From positions 4,464,001 through 4,528,000 of the forward strand of contig OZ241366.1 in assembly GCA_965199905.1 (NCBI GenBank): a stretch of DNA of 64,000 nt, in the 5' to 3' direction. Of this stretch, positions 61,541 to 64,000 are shown piece by piece; the stretch's first letter is position 1, and each line of letters opens with the position of its first letter. This DNA comes from Ilyomonas sp965199905 (GTDB lineage Bacteria > Bacteroidota > Bacteroidia > Chitinophagales > Chitinophagaceae). The notes under the pieces were generated by a model that was not told the DNA's origin, did no database searches, and saw nothing but the letters and a program-made list of their open reading frames with translations. The position numbers were made by a program, and so were the translations under genes.

Positions 61541-62083
61541 ATGATTACATCTTTTAGTCGTTTATTTTTATTACCCGTTGTTTTTATTATCGCTTCCGCT
61601 TTTGCTGTGTTGCCGTTAAAGCCTACAGATAGCAACAATGCCGTAACGTTTGTTATAAAAAACCTTGGCTTAAACACAAAGGGAGAATTTACCGGGTTAA
61701 AAGGTGCTATTGAATGGAATGAAGAAAGCCCTGATAGCAGCAAATTCAACGTAGCCATTGCTACAAATACAATAAATACAGGCATCGACATGCGCGATGA
61801 ACACTTAAAAAAAGATAATTATTTCGACGTTGAAAAGTTTCCTGATATCAGGCTTGCAAGCAATACAATCACAAAAAGCGATGCTGGTTTTGTAATGAAC
61901 GGAGCGCTTACCATTAAAAGCGTTACAAAGAATATTTCTTTTCCTTTTACGGCTCTTAAAAAAGCGGATGGTTATCTGTTTAGCGGAAAATTTACCATTA
62001 ACCGCAGAGACTTTGGGGTTGGCGGCGGTAGCGTTACGCTGAGCGATAATGTGGAAGTTACCCTGAATGTAACAGCAAAATAA
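61541..62083 (+). CDS. YceI-family lipid-binding protein
   Basis: A 180-residue lipocalin-like barrel with a signal peptide (about 1-21) and the family pattern NAVTFVIKNLGLNTKGEFTG, INTGIDMRDEHLKKDNYFDV, FPDIRLASNTI, MNGALTIKSVTKNISFPFTA and TINRRDFGVGG. YceI proteins bind isoprenoid chains in the periplasm. It starts 13 bp after the lycopene cyclase stop. The ATG at 61541 was preferred over an upstream TTG. A broken paralogue is at 8.7 kb. Confidence 0.92.
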   Translation: MITSFSRLFLLPVVFIIASAFAVLPLKPTDSNNAVTFVIKNLGLNTKGEFTGLKGAIEWNEESPDSSKFNVAIATNTINTGIDMRDEHLKKDNYFDVEKFPDIRLASNTITKSDAGFVMNGALTIKSVTKNISFPFTALKKADGYLFSGKFTINRRDFGVGGGSVTLSDNVEVTLNVTAK

Positions 62084-62101
62084 AATCAGTTATCTTCTGC
62101 C

Positions 62102-62881
62102 TTACGCGAACTCAAGAATAATAGTAAATGTGGTGCCTTTGCCTTGCTCACTTTCTACGTAAATGCTGCCACCGTGGTTGAGTATAATATTCTGTGTTTG
62201 TGTAAGAACGAGTCCTGCACTGCCTTTGCTCAAGAAATAAGGCTCGAATAACCTCTCTAATTTTTCTGTTGGAATGGCAATGCCGTTATGATGAATGGTG
62301 ACAATGCATTTGCGGTTTTCATTGGCCGTTGTAATCAGGATTTTACCTTCAGTTGGCTGAACAGATTCAATGGAATTAGTGAGGAGATTTTCAAACGCCA
62401 GTTTTATTTTATCGGTATCTAACAAAAGCTTAGGTAAGGGTTCTGCAAAATCTTCTTCAATGTGTACATTTTTGTGCTCGGCAAAATGCCTTACGCGTTC
62501 TATCACTTCGTCCAGCAGCGCATTGATAGAAGCATCAGCAAAGTCAAGTTGTGCAAATTTCGTCGACTCTAACAATTCACTGATCAGCGTATTTATACGA
62601 ACCGTGTTGCGTTGAATCATTTCGGTAAGTAACGTGGCATCTGCATTATGGGGAATTTCAGCATTTAATTGTTCCAGAGCCAACCCGATATTGGTAAGCG
62701 GGTTGCGTATTTCATGAGCAACAGTGCGCATTAACCGACTTACAGAAACAAACTTTTCAACCGACTTTAATCTGATGCTTTCTTCGTGTTCTTTCCGTAG
62801 TTCTTCCACTTGTTTTTCCAACTGATGGCTGTATGCTTCTTCCTCATTCATATTCTGCTGCTTGTCTTCCTTTTTTGCCAT
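62102..62881 (-). CDS. Histidine-kinase-like protein with degenerate ATP-binding boxes
   Basis: A 259-residue soluble protein with an N-terminal coiled coil, an H-box VAHEIRNPLTN (phospho-acceptor His56), an X-region, an N-box AFENLLTNS (Asn165 region), then G1 IHHNGIAIP and G2 KGSAGLVL. In active kinases G1 is DNGxG and G2 is GxGLGL; here the Asp is His198, the second Gly is Ala202, and two G2 glycines are Ser221 and Val225. ATP binding may be lost or weakened, so it may act as a dimerisation or phosphotransfer partner rather than a kinase. No response regulator is adjacent. Confidence 0.85.
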   Translation of the reverse strand: MAKKEDKQQNMNEEEAYSHQLEKQVEELRKEHEESIRLKSVEKFVSVSRLMRTVAHEIRNPLTNIGLALEQLNAEIPHNADATLLTEMIQRNTVRINTLISELLESTKFAQLDFADASINALLDEVIERVRHFAEHKNVHIEEDFAEPLPKLLLDTDKIKLAFENLLTNSIESVQPTEGKILITTANENRKCIVTIHHNGIAIPTEKLERLFEPYFLSKGSAGLVLTQTQNIILNHGGSIYVESEQGKGTTFTIILEFA

Positions 62882-63031
62882 AACCTAAGTATAATAACAA
62901 TTTTAAGAGGGCACTTATTTTTCTAATCGCCAATTTTTTTAAAAACACTAACAGAACATCAGCCAGTATAAATGTAGTTATGCGCTAATTTATGCTTGCT
63001 AATGTTCTGTACTTATTAGCTTATGCGGACA

Positions 63032-63202
63032 CTAACTTTTGTTGCCGCCTACTTTGCTTACAATCCAAAAAATAATAGCTACCACGATAACAATACCGAT
63101 GATCGCCGTCCACGCACCGGCTTTAAAAATACCACCGATGGCTTCGCAACTGCTGAATGTTATGGTAAAAAGTGCGAGTAAAAAAAGAGCAATCTTATTC
63201 AT
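63032..63202 (-). CDS. Small lipoprotein with one transmembrane segment
   Basis: A 56-residue protein, MNKIALFLLALFTITFSSC (lipobox Cys19), then EAIGGIFKAGAWTAIIGIVI and a hydrophobic helix ending in KVGGNKS. Similar small proteins are widespread in Bacteroidota, where they are often annotated by mistake as phosphatidate cytidylyltransferase. The function is unknown. It lies directly upstream of the amylase remnant in the same orientation, 24 bp away. Confidence 0.8.
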   Translation of the reverse strand: MNKIALFLLALFTITFSSCEAIGGIFKAGAWTAIIGIVIVVAIIFWIVSKVGGNKS

Positions 63203-63226
63203 ACTATTTGGCTTTTGATTTTTGTT

Positions 63227-64000
63227 TCAATTTGTCTTCAACCTTTTCGGCTCTGTTTTTTCTACCGCATCTTCCAACACCCAAACACTTACCGAACCTG
63301 CATTTACTTCAAACACACCGCAACCTTCTTCATCTATCGTTATTTTTTGCGGATTCTTTCCTAAATAATCAATGAACACTTTGCCAATAAACTTTTTGCC
63401 AACGCCCATTTTCTTAAATCCATTATCGCCGTTGGAAATGAGTACGGCACAACCTGAATTCTCATTTTCATCCACGCCTTCTCTTGTCCATCCAATACAA
63501 TTAGGATGATCTAAATAATCGTTTTGCTGACCGTAAGAAAACGCCTTTCTCGCCATCAGCAGCTTTTCAAGGTCTTCGCATTTATTGAGCCAAATCTCAT
63601 AGTCGTTACCATCGTTGCCCTTGTCAGTATAATGCGAACCATACAAATCGGGATAGAACACACAAGGATAGCCGCCTTCGCGCAAAAGAATCAATGCATA
63701 TGCAATGCCTTTAAACCATTCATCTATCGGAGCTTCCAGCGATTGCAGCGGTTGCGTATCGTGATTGTCTACAACGGTAACGGCAAACGTAGGTGCATCC
63801 TGCACCAGTGTATTATTGAATATCGTTGTCAGGTCGTATCCTTTTCCTTCTTTCGATGCACTGTGAAAGTTGTGATGCAGCGCCGCATCAAACAAGCTCA
63901 TTTTGCCATTTACGGCATCTAAGTATTTCTTCATCAGCGGCAGGTCGCCGGGTGCCCAGTATTCGCCTACGGCAAATAAACCGGGCTTCACTTCAGCGCG
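63227..64000 (-). CDS. Alpha-amylase (GH13), C-terminal part, N-terminus beyond window
   Basis: Open on the minus strand from the window edge to a stop at 63227, 257 residues seen. The frame shows a late catalytic-barrel region (LFAVGEYWAPGDLP with the general-acid Glu, FAVTVVDNHDTQPLQSLE with the catalytic Asp, EGGYPCVFYPDLYG) and a C-terminal beta domain (VFIDYLGKNPQKITIDEEGC). The layout matches cytoplasmic GH13_5-type amylases, which hydrolyse alpha-1,4 glucans. The N-terminal half, with the nucleophile, is outside the window. Confidence 0.92.
   Translation of the reverse strand, partial: RAEVKPGLFAVGEYWAPGDLPLMKKYLDAVNGKMSLFDAALHHNFHSASKEGKGYDLTTIFNNTLVQDAPTFAVTVVDNHDTQPLQSLEAPIDEWFKGIAYALILLREGGYPCVFYPDLYGSHYTDKGNDGNDYEIWLNKCEDLEKLLMARKAFSYGQQNDYLDHPNCIGWTREGVDENENSGCAVLISNGDNGFKKMGVGKKFIGKVFIDYLGKNPQKITIDEEGCGVFEVNAGSVSVWVLEDAVEKTEPKRLKTN

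Noticed and set aside
1..64000. tRNA, rRNA, CRISPR arrays or prophage
   Set aside because: Scanning by eye for T-loop motifs, regularly spaced direct repeats and phage structural genes found none.

Overview
The window reads as chromosomal DNA of a Bacteroidota bacterium, most likely Chitinophagaceae or a close relative (inference). The evidence is a SusC/SusD pair, a type IX secretion component (PorD/DUF4835) with T9SS-sorted secreted proteins, an ExbB-ExbD-ExbD-TonB-TonB cluster, a eukaryote-like type II glutamine synthetase, promoter-like TAnnTTTG boxes, few Shine-Dalgarno sequences and several TTG starts. No rRNA, tRNA, CRISPR array, prophage or intact insertion sequence was recognised. 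Gene order is mostly housekeeping, with short intergenic repeats and several decayed genes between the operons.

Layout. 1-5 kb: nitrogen assimilation (two ammonium transporters, an OmpL-like porin, type II glutamine synthetase). 5-9 kb: smpB, a 2Fe-2S ferredoxin, iscX, a KdsC-like phosphatase, a UbiA-family prenyltransferase, maf, then a broken yceI copy. 9-15.5 kb: an NAD(P)-binding protein, a DNA exonuclease/ATP-dependent ligase pair, a lipoprotein, and an ECF sigma factor with a membrane partner. 15.7-28.6 kb: a minus-strand aromatic amino acid cluster (pheA, aminotransferase, tyrA, DAHP synthase-chorismate mutase, aroB, aroA, a class I aldolase, a HAD protein, aroC). It is interrupted by deaD, a MntA/HepT toxin-antitoxin pair and a dead IS200-like (REP-associated) transposase. 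28.7-30.2 kb: a gene graveyard. 30.2-36.8 kb: a SusCD locus with an AraC regulator and a decayed GH29 fucosidase. 36.8-42.4 kb: a metallo-hydrolase, a UmuD homologue lacking its catalytic residues, and the TonB/ExbBD cluster. 42.9-55 kb: metG, an esterase, an AsmA-like protein, coaBC-porD-DUF4296, stress proteins, an alkyltransferase-like protein and trmB. 55-64 kb: mqo, a T9SS-sorted protein, iscA, lycopene cyclase with yceI, a histidine kinase with degenerate ATP-binding boxes, and the end of an alpha-amylase.

The most striking system lies just upstream of pheA. A 19-codon leader ORF, MSTTRVYIPFYFFFFYFRK, has eight consecutive Phe/Tyr codons. It is followed by an antiterminator segment and an intrinsic terminator ending 5 nt before the pheA start codon. 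Three mutually exclusive pairings can be drawn by eye. This is the architecture of ribosome-mediated attenuation, and its Phe/Tyr codons match an operon that makes Phe and Tyr. Other points of note are the catalytically dead UmuD, the pseudo-kinase, and a recurring pattern in which short intergenic repeats supply the start region or stop codon of neighbouring genes (aroA, aroB, tyrA, the aminotransferase, the exonuclease).
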